64,000 bases of DNA from an uncultured Ruminiclostridium sp. (GCA_947623915.1 CANQIB010000002.1:62001-126000); one strand, 5' to 3'. Positions 40,989-50,361 are shown, counted from the first letter of the stretch. The notes: generated by a model from the letters alone, not told the origin. Numbers and translations are program-made.

Positions 40989-41410
40989 TAAAATTTGCGC
41001 TTGTATGCGCTTTTGACCTGTGCTTTGCGCCTTTTGAGCGCGTCTTCTAATGCCGGAGCTATCACATTATAGATATAAGGCACAAGCTGCACCGACATTT
41101 CTATATATTGCCCGTTGTAAAAATCAATTATGATTTTAGTGTTTTCTTCGCCGAAAACGAGCAGGAATATTTCTTTCACCGCGTTGCCGTAAGCAAAAAA
41201 CGCCGCGTCTATATCCGACTGTAGGCCGTTGCGCTGTACTTCCTTGAGCTGCCGCTCGGCGTTGATAATCTCGATCTGACGTTTGCGGTATTGAGTGCAT
41301 ATTACGTCTGCGTCGATGTCTATATCAAGAGTCTGTACTACATTGCCGTCCTCATCGCACAGCTCCAACACATCCTTTATATGTTTGCTCCGTGATACCT
41401 GATATGCCAT
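40988..41410 (-). CDS. Putative tail assembly chaperone
   Basis: 140 residues (MAYQVSRSKHIKDVLELCDE), helical with a basic tail (RKAQVKSAYKRKF). It lies after the tail tube gene and overlaps the Gp15-like gene, the slot of gpG-type chaperones. No slippery heptamer was clearly seen at the junction; overlap replaces frameshift. Confidence 0.65.
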   Translation of the reverse strand: MAYQVSRSKHIKDVLELCDEDGNVVQTLDIDIDADVICTQYRKRQIEIINAERQLKEVQRNGLQSDIDAAFFAYGNAVKEIFLLVFGEENTKIIIDFYNGQYIEMSVQLVPYIYNVIAPALEDALKRRKAQVKSAYKRKF

Positions 41411-41435
41411 TCCTATATTTTCCTTTCAATTATTA

Positions 41436-41462
41436 TAAGGGGCTGCTATTAACAGCCCCTTA
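41436..41462 (-). terminator. Intercistronic hairpin after the tail tube gene
   Basis: Perfect 10-bp stem TAAGGGGCTG / CAGCCCCTTA, loop of seven. On the minus strand it follows the tail tube stop and is followed by TAATAATTG rather than a pure T-run. Likely a partial attenuator or mRNA stabiliser giving excess tail tube protein. Confidence 0.6.
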
Positions 41463-41465
41463 TTC

Positions 41466-41993
41466 TTACTTTTTTGTCGTTGCTTTTTCGCTTTCGACTG
41501 TTGATATCATCGGCTGTGATGCTTTTAACGCTACAGCCTCAGACGCTTTGCTTACCGCCGGCTTGCCGTTAAACGCTATTGTAAGCGTGACAGCGTTCGG
41601 CGCGGTACTTTCACCGCCACTGATGGCTATGCCGGTCAGAGTGACAGGACAGGTAACAACGTTACCATTGCGGGTGAGTTTGATGTCGGTGACACGTTTT
41701 GCACCTATCTCATACTGGATAGAATCCAGATACTCGCATACAGTGTCGCCCTTGATAAAATCGCCCGTTACCGTAACGGTAGGGGCAGCACCGACCACCG
41801 TAGAGCTGCCAAATCCGCCGTCGGATAAGTAGGTGGCGTTATATATAACCTCGTTCATCGCCATTGCGATAGACTTAAACGCCTGCCTAAGATCGGCATA
41901 TTCGCCTTCTTCTGCATCAGGCTTAACGTTAAGCTCTGCGAGTATCTCGCTGTTAAGCTCAGCACTTGCTACTTTAGGCATTGTTTTTGCCAT
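41466..41993 (-). CDS. Major tail tube protein
   Basis: 175 residues beginning MAKTMPKVASAELNSEILAE, with a beta-rich core (TVTVTGDFIKGDTVCEYLDS, RVTDIKLTRNGNVVTCPV) as in tail tube proteins of siphophages. Located between head-completion genes and the chaperone/tape-measure block, and followed by a strong hairpin. Confidence 0.78.
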   Translation of the reverse strand: MAKTMPKVASAELNSEILAELNVKPDAEEGEYADLRQAFKSIAMAMNEVIYNATYLSDGGFGSSTVVGAAPTVTVTGDFIKGDTVCEYLDSIQYEIGAKRVTDIKLTRNGNVVTCPVTLTGIAISGGESTAPNAVTLTIAFNGKPAVSKASEAVALKASQPMISTVESEKATTKK

Positions 41994-42016
41994 ATTTTAA
42001 CCTCCTTAATTGGCTC

Positions 42017-42397
42017 TTAAAACGCTATTTTTACATCGATAACCATGGAATAGATCCATTGGTCGCCGACCTTATCTATCAGACCCGTTTCCGTTGACAC
42101 TGCCGCTGATAATATTTGTACATCATCGCTCGTAGGAAAATCTGCGGTCTTTGACAGTAGATTGCCTATGCTGCAAAGCCGCGTATATGCGGATTGCTGG
42201 TCGCGGTTTTTCGCCAGGAAAAGCATTGTCAGCGTTCTGTTTTGACGCTGTTTGTCAAGGGTAGATCCGTCATTTCTGCCGGACTGGATCTGTATAGATA
42301 TTCCGCCGCCCGGAGGCAGCGGAGCTATTTTGACCTCATAGCCTAAGTTATCGGCTATCAGCTTTAAGATAATGTCTAATGCTGCCTCCTGCGGCAT
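42017..42397 (-). CDS. Minor capsid protein 3-like / tail terminator
   Basis: 126 residues (LPPGGGISIQIQSG; RQNRTLTMLFLAKNRDQQSA; DKVGDQWIYSMVIDVKIAF), resembling the Minor_capsid_3 family of Firmicutes phages, which in siphophages corresponds to the tail-completion protein. Its start abuts the previous gene stop. Confidence 0.72.
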   Translation of the reverse strand: MPQEAALDIILKLIADNLGYEVKIAPLPPGGGISIQIQSGRNDGSTLDKQRQNRTLTMLFLAKNRDQQSAYTRLCSIGNLLSKTADFPTSDDVQILSAAVSTETGLIDKVGDQWIYSMVIDVKIAF

Positions 42398-42765
42398 TAT
42401 TTACCTCCTTTCAGCAAAGCTTGAAATTGCCTGCGCCACTGCTCGCCTTTTTGTTTTGAGGCTTTATGTGCCCACATTTTGGTGGCGTTGGGGTTATGGT
42501 CATGAGAAAACTTATACGGCTTACCGGACGGAGATATACCATAATAGAGCTGCCGAGCATAAGGCGTGCTCCAGCGCATTACCATCCTACTGTCTGCCAC
42601 CTCCGAAAAGTTGTAACTACTCTGTATCAAAGTACCTTCATCTTGGGGTGCATAATTATTACAGTCATCAAGAACTATGCCCATCATTGCATTTAATGAG
42701 TTCTCAGCCTTTTCCTGTAATTTTTTCTTCACCGCGCTGCGGTTACAAGTGATTTTTATATTCAC
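42397..42765 (-). CDS. Minor capsid protein 2-like (HK97 gp10-type) protein
   Basis: 122 residues with the family pattern: NAMMGIVLDDCNNYAPQDEG, MVMRWSTPYARQLYYG and a C-terminal NATKMWAHKASKQKGEQWRR. It completes the head-tail joint. It overlaps the upstream gene by four bases. Confidence 0.8.
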   Translation of the reverse strand: MNIKITCNRSAVKKKLQEKAENSLNAMMGIVLDDCNNYAPQDEGTLIQSSYNFSEVADSRMVMRWSTPYARQLYYGISPSGKPYKFSHDHNPNATKMWAHKASKQKGEQWRRQFQALLKGGK

Positions 42766-43094
42766 GTCAGCTCCACCTCGTAATGGTGCGGCTTGTTGGT
42801 ATCAAACCGTCGTATTTTCTGTATGTTGTAATCCTTACCCTCAAATGTAACCCTGTCGCCGAGCCGAAACGTATACCCCGCAGGCTTGGATAACACACAG
42901 TCATAATATAACACCGCGCTTTTTGCTTTTGAGGTGTTTTGCTTATCCTGTGTTCTCTCATCGGTAGTCTCTATACGGATAACACTTAAATCGGTGCTTC
43001 TTTTTTCCGTACGATTGCCCCATTTGTCGGGTTTACCTAATCGGATTATAGTACAGCTATGGATAAGCAACCTGCGCGGCAGCGGCTTAATCAT
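42762..43094 (-). CDS. Minor capsid protein 1-like head closure protein
   Basis: 110 residues from ATG 43094, which overlaps the stop of the head-tail connector (ATGA); a TTG further upstream would lie within that gene. LLIHSCTIIRLGKPDKWGNR and YTFRLGDRVTFEGKDYNIQK match the Minor_capsid_1/stopper type of head-closure protein. Confidence 0.75.
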   Translation of the reverse strand: MIKPLPRRLLIHSCTIIRLGKPDKWGNRTEKRSTDLSVIRIETTDERTQDKQNTSKAKSAVLYYDCVLSKPAGYTFRLGDRVTFEGKDYNIQKIRRFDTNKPHHYEVELT

Positions 43095-43483
43095 ACGACC
43101 ACCGTCCCTCGGTATATCATTCCGGCATTTAGCAGCAGCGTATATGCCGTTTGGCATAGCTTTATCGTGTTGCTTGCGCTTCCGGATGAGGAATTTGCGG
43201 CAGCAGAATAGCTGAAGCCGCCGAGCGCAGCACTCGCAATACCGCTGTCATCAAGGCAATCAATGCCGCCGTTTGATATGATCCACTCGGTCTGATAGCA
43301 TACAGCTTTTTTAATTAGCTCCTGCTGCCTTGCACTACACCGGTCAAAATTACGGGTTATATTACCCGCGCAGTAATTATCCGCAGATATAACCGATAAT
43401 TCTAACAGCTTTGACAGCTCATCATCTGAGCCGTCGAAGCTGCCGCCAAAAATATTGCGGAAATATTCGGGTGTAACCGTCAT
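43091..43483 (-). CDS. Head-tail connector (gp6-like)
   Basis: 130 residues: TPEYFRNIFGGSFDGSDDEL, then helices (ELIKKAVCYQTEWIISNGGI) typical of adaptor proteins that bind the portal. Located just downstream of the major capsid gene. Confidence 0.7.
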   Translation of the reverse strand: MTVTPEYFRNIFGGSFDGSDDELSKLLELSVISADNYCAGNITRNFDRCSARQQELIKKAVCYQTEWIISNGGIDCLDDSGIASAALGGFSYSAAANSSSGSASNTIKLCQTAYTLLLNAGMIYRGTVVV

Positions 43484-43497
43484 TTTGCTCTTCCTTA

Positions 43498-44721
43498 TTA
43501 TTCGAGAGTTGCACGTTCAAAATTAAGCGTCATGATGATATCATCATCTGCTTTGAATGTGAACTTAGTGCTTGACGACGGAATACGCAATACCCATTCC
43601 AGATCGGTAGATGTTTTAGGATCGTCGCTGTCGCGCTGACAAGAGATCGTCTTACCGCTGTATCTGCTATCAAGGACTACGGGAAGATAATGACCGCTCT
43701 GCTCCGCTTTAACGCCGGAGAACCCGGTATAATCCGTCACTTTCTTGATATTGCCGGTTACGCTGCCGTCTGCGCTGATTTTAACGTTATCGGCGATAAG
43801 ATCGCTTACTGATTTTCCGTATCCGTTTTTAAGCTCAGTAGGCACTTGAGCCGACGGCGATATGTGGCAGTACAGACCTTTACGCTTGTTGTCGTAGATC
43901 TCCGCTATGCTGTAAGCACGATAGAAGAACATATACCCGTCCGATGTCTGGTTTGCGTCGGGAGAGATGATCTTGTTGACCGTGTGTTTGCCGAACTGGA
44001 TAACAGCGTCCTTATTGATGATAAAGAAGTTAATGGGGTTAGCTCCATCTGCGGGTTTATAGCCGCCCGCCAACTCGTCACCGCTCTTACCGTCGAGCAG
44101 CTCGATAGCGGTGTAAAATCTCGGCTGAGGTACTTCCTTTATTTCGGAGAACCTTTCCAGTATCGCTTTTGATACGGTGGTTTTCACGTTTTTGGCCAAC
44201 GTGAGCAGGGTAGGCGTGATAAACAGCACCTTGCCCTCGTGATTCACCTCTGCCTCGTCCTGTACGTTGACAGCGGCGATAAGTGCCGCCAGCACCTCTT
44301 CACCGGTGGTGAGTTTTGCTTGTTCGGTGAGTATTCCGTCCATACCCGCATAAGTCGCAAGGCGGTATGCGTCCATTTCTGGGGTAGCTCTGGTGCGGAC
44401 AAATTCGCCTGCTAGCTTTCCGAACGCTATACCGGCAGTTTCCTCATCATCCATAGCGTCAACGTCAAATTTTCTGCCGCGATCATAGCCGCACTTCTTG
44501 GTCTGATAGGTGATAGACACATTGCCGCTTGCATATCCCGTGCCGCGATCATAATCGGCAAGCCCGTCCATGGTCATCATAGGGATAAGAAATTCTCCCG
44601 CGTTCTGACCCATGCGGACGGTTTCGGGATCCGCGTCCAGCACCGACGTCGCTGCCGCCTGTGCATAGACGGTATCCAGCTTGTTGATGTACTTCTTAAA
44701 AGGGGTAATTGTATTTGGCAT
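43498..44721 (-). CDS. Major capsid protein
   Basis: 407 residues (MPNTITPFKKYINKLDTVYA; GYDRGRKFDVDAMDDEETAG; EFVRTRATPEMDAYRLATYA). This is the pattern of HK97-fold capsid proteins of Clostridial phages, placed after the scaffold gene. The C-terminal 70 residues (NIKKVTDYTGFSGVKAEQSG) resemble an added Ig-like surface domain. Confidence 0.88.
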   Translation of the reverse strand: MPNTITPFKKYINKLDTVYAQAAATSVLDADPETVRMGQNAGEFLIPMMTMDGLADYDRGTGYASGNVSITYQTKKCGYDRGRKFDVDAMDDEETAGIAFGKLAGEFVRTRATPEMDAYRLATYAGMDGILTEQAKLTTGEEVLAALIAAVNVQDEAEVNHEGKVLFITPTLLTLAKNVKTTVSKAILERFSEIKEVPQPRFYTAIELLDGKSGDELAGGYKPADGANPINFFIINKDAVIQFGKHTVNKIISPDANQTSDGYMFFYRAYSIAEIYDNKRKGLYCHISPSAQVPTELKNGYGKSVSDLIADNVKISADGSVTGNIKKVTDYTGFSGVKAEQSGHYLPVVLDSRYSGKTISCQRDSDDPKTSTDLEWVLRIPSSSTKFTFKADDDIIMTLNFERATLE

Positions 44722-44740
44722 ATTTTGTTCCTTTCCGGGC

Positions 44741-45250
44741 TTACTTAATGCCCATTATCCTGTTGACCTTAGCCTCGTCGAGCGCGTCAGCGACGACATT
44801 AGAGGTGTGAGCCGCCGTCGTTAACGCGATCTCAACAGCACTGTCCTTAAACTGCGGATACTTTTCGACGATTGCGTCTATTGCTGATTCGATAGTCGTT
44901 TCGGCGTTTACCTTTGTTTTTGCCAGCGCGATAACGTCATCAAGGCAGTCTGACTTGATACCCGCCGCCAGCGCGTGTACCTTGCCCTCAAGCTCGGTGA
45001 GCTTTTCGGCATTTTCGGTCTTATCGGATTGCTCCGTCTGCTTTTCCTCAGCAGCTGCCTGTGGCTTTTCGGGGTCGGACGCAGCCGTTTTATCCTCAGT
45101 CTCCGATTTACTTTCTGCCGAAGGCTCTGACTTAGTGCTTTCTGCGGGCTTGGTTTCGCCGGCTTTTTCCGGCTGCTTTTCTTCAGTCGGTGTTTCTGCG
45201 GTTGCCGCTGCCGTTTCATCGGCGGCAATGGATACATTTTCGTTTTCCAT
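44741..45250 (-). CDS. Phage scaffolding protein
   Basis: 169 residues from ATG 45250, which has AAGGAAGG upstream. The first about 85 residues are a disordered Glu/Lys/Ala/Ser/Pro-rich stretch and the rest is helical (KLTELEGKVHALAAGIKSDC), ending DEALDEAK-like helices before NRIMGIK. Acidic, helical proteins directly before the capsid gene are capsid scaffolds. Confidence 0.75.
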   Translation of the reverse strand: MENENVSIAADETAAATAETPTEEKQPEKAGETKPAESTKSEPSAESKSETEDKTAASDPEKPQAAAEEKQTEQSDKTENAEKLTELEGKVHALAAGIKSDCLDDVIALAKTKVNAETTIESAIDAIVEKYPQFKDSAVEIALTTAAHTSNVVADALDEAKVNRIMGIK

Positions 45251-45283
45251 AGGTTTGACCTTCCTTTCAATTTTTTGCATATA

Positions 45284-45310
45284 AAAAACGCCCTCAAGGA
45301 GGACGTTTTT
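45284..45310 (-). terminator. Intercistronic terminator before scaffold/capsid genes
   Basis: Stem of about 11 bp with one mismatch (45284-45295 with 45299-45310, AAAAACG..CCTC / GAGG..CGTTTTT), with T-runs on both strands. It lies inside the late operon between the 78-residue gene and scaffold, so it must be read through. Confidence 0.7.
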
Positions 45311-45370
45311 AAACTTGTTATTAGGTGCAATAAAAGCATCCTGTTTATGGGGCGCTTAATTGTTTAATGC

Positions 45371-45607
45371 TTAAAAAAATTGAGTCAATTCAATTTCAGA
45401 CAGGATATAAACGGCACCGACCATATAATCGTTCTTTACCTTTATCTTTTTCCCGTCTTTGAAATATATCTGAATTTTTGTGTTATCAACATCTGTCATA
45501 AAAGGCCCTTTTTTCAGTGAAGGAATATGCTTTTCTAACGCTGCACATTGTCTCTCGAAAATGTCTTCATCGGGCTCTGTACAGATATTGTAATCATATT
45601 TATACAT
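45371..45607 (-). CDS. Small phage protein of unknown function
   Basis: 78 residues (MYKYDYNICTEPDEDIFERQ; KIQIYFKDGKKIKVKNDYMV), with a G-rich ribosome site before the ATG. No recognised family. Between the head morphogenesis and scaffold genes. Confidence 0.65.
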   Translation of the reverse strand: MYKYDYNICTEPDEDIFERQCAALEKHIPSLKKGPFMTDVDNTKIQIYFKDGKKIKVKNDYMVGAVYILSEIELTQFF

Positions 45608-45608
45608 A

Positions 45609-47240
45609 TCATCCCCCCAATCCTAAATATTTATTAACTGATTTTCTTGTCTTTGAAGCACTCTTTATAATATCTTTTAATGCTTGTTCTCTCGTCATTT
45701 TTTTGCGAGCCATCTTATCTTCCAGCAGTTCTTCAAAAGTTACGAGTTTCTCATCGGTATCTAATTGCTCTCGCATCTCTTGGTTTTTCATTAAATCGCG
45801 AGTTTGAATTTTAAATTTATTTCTTAATTCAAAAGCCTGCTTTGCCTGTCCTTCAAGCGGTATTGTTTTATCAATCATATCCGGAATTCTTTCGGTCTGC
45901 TGAAGATACCATCTGCGCGCATCTCGGTCTGATAATTTTCCCTTTAGCTTTATTATAATACTTTCTGAGTTTTTGTCAACATCAAAAAGCTCAGCTATAA
46001 GTTTTTCTTCCTCCAGCGCCCTCTTATACCCCGCCGTTACCTTACTTGCCTCGCTCCGCCCATATCCGGGCGTGGCGGTGCGGTCTGAGCGGTAAGTCAG
46101 TCCGTTATCGTTACAGTATTGTTTCAGCCGCTGCTCTTTCTGCTTGAGCTTATACGCCGCCTTATCAAATCCCTCTTTATCATCCAGCGCAACGAGGGAG
46201 CTGCACTCGCGCTTTGACTTTCTCACTTCGCGTTCGAGCCGACGCTGCTCCTGTATCTTTTTATACTGGGCGGCGTTTTCTTCCTCGTCATAAGGGAAAT
46301 ATGTCTGTACGCTTATCCCTTGTAAAAACGGTGTGATATGATGTCCACAGTTTATTCCCAGAATGCCGTCGGGCTTACCGTAGGATGAGCTGCGCCATGA
46401 GTAGAAACGTACTCTTTTGCCGTTCAGATCCGTTGTATACCCGGAGCGGTTTTTGCGGCTGAATATCTTTCCCTGATCTTTAGCGCACAGAGGACGCGCG
46501 CCGTTATGGCTGCTGACCTCTATCAGATCAAGTTCGTAATCGTCCATCTTGGCAAACTGCGTTTCAGCGGTGACATTGTTGACGGTGGAGCGTATGCACA
46601 TATTAACATACGCTTCAGGCGTCCACTTGCGTCCTGCGCTGTCGGTAAATGCCGGTATGCCTTTCTCGGTCATTTCGGCTATACATTCCCGCAAGGCTGC
46701 TTGGCGTGCTTCAACTCCTGTCACGACCTTACCCGCCGCTTTATTGAGCATATTTATGTACTCTTGCTTTTCCGCTCGCTCGGCTGTACGGTTGATGACC
46801 TTCATAGCGGCGTTTTTAGCTTCTATGCGCATCCTTGTATTGACAAGGTTAAGATCCTTGCGGGCTTGCTTTTTGAGCGATGTCAGCACTCTTTTTACGC
46901 CCTCGGACATATCGGGCGGCGTGCGTCTGTTTTCAACTAAGCCCTCTTCTACAAGCCGCTTATATCCCGGCTGAAATTCCTTTATAGCATTTACCGCCGC
47001 TCTTTTTAAGGTAACGTCCAGCAGCTCCGGCGCACCTTTGGCGTACTCGGCAATGGTTTTAGCATTAGCTTTGGTCAGCTTGCCCAGTTCCGCCAGCTTT
47101 TTGATTTTCCACTGTGCGGTAGGCTCGTCTATCTTTCCGGCTGCCAAATAGGCGGCTATATTTGCGATAAGGTCGGTTTCCATACCGATTATAAGGTCGG
47201 TTATACCTTTGCTAAGCTCAAACGATTGCAGCTTATTCAT
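45609..47240 (-). CDS. Phage minor capsid / head morphogenesis protein
   Basis: 543 residues from ATG 47240, overlapping the portal stop; a GTG three codons earlier is an alternative. The first about 330 residues match the Phage_min_cap2 family: TDLIIGMETDLIANIAAYLA, GYKRLVEEGLVENRRTPPDM, and HNGARPLCAKDQGKIFSRKN followed by GINCGHHITPF, a probable metal-binding cluster. The C-terminal about 200 residues are helical (EEENAAQYKKIQEQRRLERE) and have a short conserved GYGRSEASK motif. Confidence 0.85.
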   Translation of the reverse strand: MNKLQSFELSKGITDLIIGMETDLIANIAAYLAAGKIDEPTAQWKIKKLAELGKLTKANAKTIAEYAKGAPELLDVTLKRAAVNAIKEFQPGYKRLVEEGLVENRRTPPDMSEGVKRVLTSLKKQARKDLNLVNTRMRIEAKNAAMKVINRTAERAEKQEYINMLNKAAGKVVTGVEARQAALRECIAEMTEKGIPAFTDSAGRKWTPEAYVNMCIRSTVNNVTAETQFAKMDDYELDLIEVSSHNGARPLCAKDQGKIFSRKNRSGYTTDLNGKRVRFYSWRSSSYGKPDGILGINCGHHITPFLQGISVQTYFPYDEEENAAQYKKIQEQRRLEREVRKSKRECSSLVALDDKEGFDKAAYKLKQKEQRLKQYCNDNGLTYRSDRTATPGYGRSEASKVTAGYKRALEEEKLIAELFDVDKNSESIIIKLKGKLSDRDARRWYLQQTERIPDMIDKTIPLEGQAKQAFELRNKFKIQTRDLMKNQEMREQLDTDEKLVTFEELLEDKMARKKMTREQALKDIIKSASKTRKSVNKYLGLGG

Positions 47241-48654
47241 CACCGTCACCGCCGAACATATCGTCTATACCGCTTATGTCCTGCTCATCGATGATAGCTT
47301 TAAGCTCTTTTGCCGCTGCCTCGTCGTCGATATTCTGCGCGTCGGCTATCGCCCGAAGTTTTGACTTAAGACCGGCCTGTACCAGCTTAATGTTATTGTC
47401 AATTCGTGTGTTATCGTCACCGATGATATTATCCTGCCATACCACGGATACCGTGTAATCGGTCTGATTTTTGGTTATTGCCTGATAACAGCCGATTATC
47501 GCGTTGCACAAGCCCTCTATTACCTCGGTTACGATATTTTTATTGTTCTGCACCGTGCGCAGCGTGTCCTTTTCATCGGCGGCTACCTCGGTCGCGGTCT
47601 TAACGCCGGAAGAACCGTCAAACGACAATGTTCCGGGAGAAAATCCTATTTGTGCGGATAGAATATTAAGCAGATTTTTCAGTGCCTCCGAATGTTCCGC
47701 CACACGCAGCGTGATAGTATTATCGATAATAGCCAGCTTTTGGCTGTCCTCGATGTTCAGCGCTTGGAACGCTTCATCCTCGGTGTCAAAATACTTGACC
47801 TCGTTTCCCTCGTCGTCATAGGTGTTTCTCAGCGTTTCCGCAGGGACTATAAGCCTCTTTTTTCCGAGGACAAATTCCCGTTCCAAACTGTCAAATACCG
47901 TGTCTATTTCGCGCAAAGTATCTACGGCATTTTCAAAAATAGACAGTCCGAGCGGTACATCAAAATCCTTGTTGTTGCCGACAGCGGGCTTAAAATACAC
48001 AAATAACGGGCTTTTAACGCCCTTAAACAGCACTTCCGCAGCTATGTCCTTGCGCAGCTCGCTGATCGGCACGACAGACCCGATGTTATCATCGGTATCA
48101 GAACAATATAATATGTTGCGGACTTTTACTCCGCCTGACGTCATAGTGTGGTATTCAAATAGATTGTAATACTTGCCGTTTTGGACAAACGTGCTGCAAA
48201 ATACGCCGTCGAGAATACCGCTGCTGTTCCACCGCGTCGGGAAGAACCTATCCGCATTCACATAATCTATACATATTTCGGAATTGTCTATGTACACTTT
48301 GAGGACTCCGCCGCCAAGCGCATAAGCCCGCGAAAGGAATTCGGGGAATTTCGCCCAGAATTGATTATTCTCCAGCGCATTGGTAACGATCTTGTTATAC
48401 TGCTCGTCGCTGACGGATATGTTGCATTGCTCGGAAAAGGTCATGGTTGCCATTTTATCGCATATGACCTTTGCCATATTCATCTGTGCTCTATGGCGGT
48501 GCTTTTTCTTTAGTCCCGATACCGAGATGCGTTTCCACGGCGGATTGCCTTGATATATCCGCTTTGCCGGTTCTATTTCATTGATATAATAATCAGATAT
48601 ATCAACGATCGGAACATTCGGCATCGCAGTTTTTATATCGCTGTATATAGACAT
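47233..48654 (-). CDS. Phage portal protein (SPP1 gp6-type)
   Basis: 473 residues. KRIYQGNPPWKRISVSGLKK, LGGGVLKVYIDNSEICIDYV and FKPAVGNNKDFDVPLGLSIF are typical of SPP1 gp6-like portals. It forms the dodecameric DNA entry pore of the head. It overlaps the terminase stop by one base and the minor capsid gene at its end. Confidence 0.9.
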   Translation of the reverse strand: MSIYSDIKTAMPNVPIVDISDYYINEIEPAKRIYQGNPPWKRISVSGLKKKHRHRAQMNMAKVICDKMATMTFSEQCNISVSDEQYNKIVTNALENNQFWAKFPEFLSRAYALGGGVLKVYIDNSEICIDYVNADRFFPTRWNSSGILDGVFCSTFVQNGKYYNLFEYHTMTSGGVKVRNILYCSDTDDNIGSVVPISELRKDIAAEVLFKGVKSPLFVYFKPAVGNNKDFDVPLGLSIFENAVDTLREIDTVFDSLEREFVLGKKRLIVPAETLRNTYDDEGNEVKYFDTEDEAFQALNIEDSQKLAIIDNTITLRVAEHSEALKNLLNILSAQIGFSPGTLSFDGSSGVKTATEVAADEKDTLRTVQNNKNIVTEVIEGLCNAIIGCYQAITKNQTDYTVSVVWQDNIIGDDNTRIDNNIKLVQAGLKSKLRAIADAQNIDDEAAAKELKAIIDEQDISGIDDMFGGDGDE

Positions 48655-49904
48655 TATGATCTCCTTTCCGCGTCAATGAGCCTGCTCATATATTTTTCGG
48701 TGCTGTATTCCTGTGCGTCTAAGCTGTCGATGTTAATGCTGCCGTCATCAAGCCTTTTTTCGACGGTCGTATCAGGCGTCCATATGGCTGTCTGAAACGC
48801 TTCGATCGTATGCTTGCAACATGACACTATTTTGTATCTATCGGCAGCAATAAGGCGGTTATAAAACAATATACGACCGTTTATAGATCCTTTACGGGCG
48901 TTATGTATGATTACTTTAATGCCGCGCTTTTGAGCGGCAAGCCGCACGCCTTTAATAAGCAGCTGCTCTGCGCTGTCCAAGTATACATCTGTACATTTCC
49001 ACCGTCGGCAGACGCCCTCAATAAAATTGCAAAAATCGGTTTCGAGCTGCTGCGGCGTAATAGTTTCCTTGCGGTAATATTCATCCAGCGTAACGATGGA
49101 CTTAAATCCTCGTAAATATCCGGTAGCGTTAAGGGTGTGAGCGGAATTATTGCCGCCGAAGTCGCCCCCTATCGTGACAAACATTATGTCATCAGGAGGC
49201 GTATCGATAATATATCTTGCTGGATCGTCGGCAAATTGAGGATAACAAACGCCTTGAGCTGCTACCCAGCAACCGCGTATAAAACGCTCATAAAACACTC
49301 CGGTGTATTCCTTTTTGATGCTTGCAATATAATCTTTGGGCAGCGTCGTATTGTCATCGATCAAAAATTTGATTGTAAGCATATCGACATCTTTTTTGTC
49401 GATATACTCTTTCTTCAACCAGTGTGTAGGGACATCGGGGTTAGTGGTCGCGATAAGTTTTGCCCCCGAAACGGATAATCGGGACAGCAGCATAGCAAAA
49501 AACGGCTGCGGGAATAGTGTCAGCTCGTCGCAGTACGCACCACCGAGAGTAAGACCTCGAATCTTATTCTCGCTACGCTCGTCGTTAGCTCCCTCAAGGA
49601 GTATCTTCCGCCCGAATAATTTGCCCTCTTTGGTGGACAGTGAAAATGTAAAATGATTTATTCCTACCAAGTCCTGCAACGGCATTAGGCAGTTGCGCTT
49701 GAGCGTTTGCAGCGTTTTTGCACACATCATATAGGCGTGATCCGTCGGACGCTGTGACACCCATGCCGCCCAGAGTATAAGTGATATCCACGTCTTGCCG
49801 CTGCGCACAGATCCCTCAAGCAAATTAAGGCGGTGCAGCTTACCCGATTTTAGCAATCCCATAAGCTCACTTTGCTTTTGTGTAAACGTCAGCTTATTTA
49901 ACAT
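48654..49904 (-). CDS. terL: Terminase large subunit
   Basis: 416 residues from ATG 49904, which has GGAGG eight bases upstream; a further upstream in-frame ATG/GTG lies within the small subunit gene. The ATPase has Walker A LEGSVRSGKTWISL and a Walker B region around KIRGLTLGGAYCDELTLFPQ. The C-terminal RNase H-like nuclease includes ITIGGDFGGNNSA-like acidic residues. It packages DNA into the portal; Mu-type phages package by headful from integrated copies. Confidence 0.92.
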   Translation of the reverse strand: MLNKLTFTQKQSELMGLLKSGKLHRLNLLEGSVRSGKTWISLILWAAWVSQRPTDHAYMMCAKTLQTLKRNCLMPLQDLVGINHFTFSLSTKEGKLFGRKILLEGANDERSENKIRGLTLGGAYCDELTLFPQPFFAMLLSRLSVSGAKLIATTNPDVPTHWLKKEYIDKKDVDMLTIKFLIDDNTTLPKDYIASIKKEYTGVFYERFIRGCWVAAQGVCYPQFADDPARYIIDTPPDDIMFVTIGGDFGGNNSAHTLNATGYLRGFKSIVTLDEYYRKETITPQQLETDFCNFIEGVCRRWKCTDVYLDSAEQLLIKGVRLAAQKRGIKVIIHNARKGSINGRILFYNRLIAADRYKIVSCCKHTIEAFQTAIWTPDTTVEKRLDDGSINIDSLDAQEYSTEKYMSRLIDAERRS

Positions 49905-50361
49905 TTCGCAGTGCCTCCAGGATCTCGTTAAGCCTGCCCTCGCCGTCATCGGATTTTACAGCAGGGTTCTTGCTGTATTTGCCGTCGGAGCGATTTGTCA
50001 GATAGAATTCTATCGCCGCTTGATTTGGTGGGATATGTTTTGTGAGCGTTTCGGTCGTTCTTCGCCCGTTTGAGAGTTTGATTTTGGTTTCGGTCGCAGT
50101 ATACCCGGTTGCCGCTCGATATAACGCCTGCTCTATCTCTGATCTTATCAGGTCGGGATTATCATCAAGCAGCTGCCTAACCTCAGCGGATCGAGATACT
50201 ATGTCGTTTATCGCTTTTTGCCGCTTAGATATATTTTGTATGTTTAAGCAGCTGTCGACGATGCTTTGAATGGCGTTAAAACGCTCATCTGATTGTCTAT
50301 TATCAGCAGCCTGCATATTTGCCGCTATATTTTTTAATGCCTTTTTCTTGCGCGGTTTCAT
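49894..50361 (-). CDS. terS: Putative terminase small subunit
   Basis: 155 residues: basic N-terminus (MKPRKKKALKNIAANMQAAD), helical middle (SLQ-free, DNPDLIRSEIEQALYRAATG) and GYTATETKIKLSNGRR followed by KHIPPNQAAIEFYLTNR, a pattern seen in small terminases of Firmicutes phages. It overlaps terL by 11 bases. Confidence 0.78.
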   Translation of the reverse strand: MKPRKKKALKNIAANMQAADNRQSDERFNAIQSIVDSCLNIQNISKRQKAINDIVSRSAEVRQLLDDNPDLIRSEIEQALYRAATGYTATETKIKLSNGRRTTETLTKHIPPNQAAIEFYLTNRSDGKYSKNPAVKSDDGEGRLNEILEALRNVK

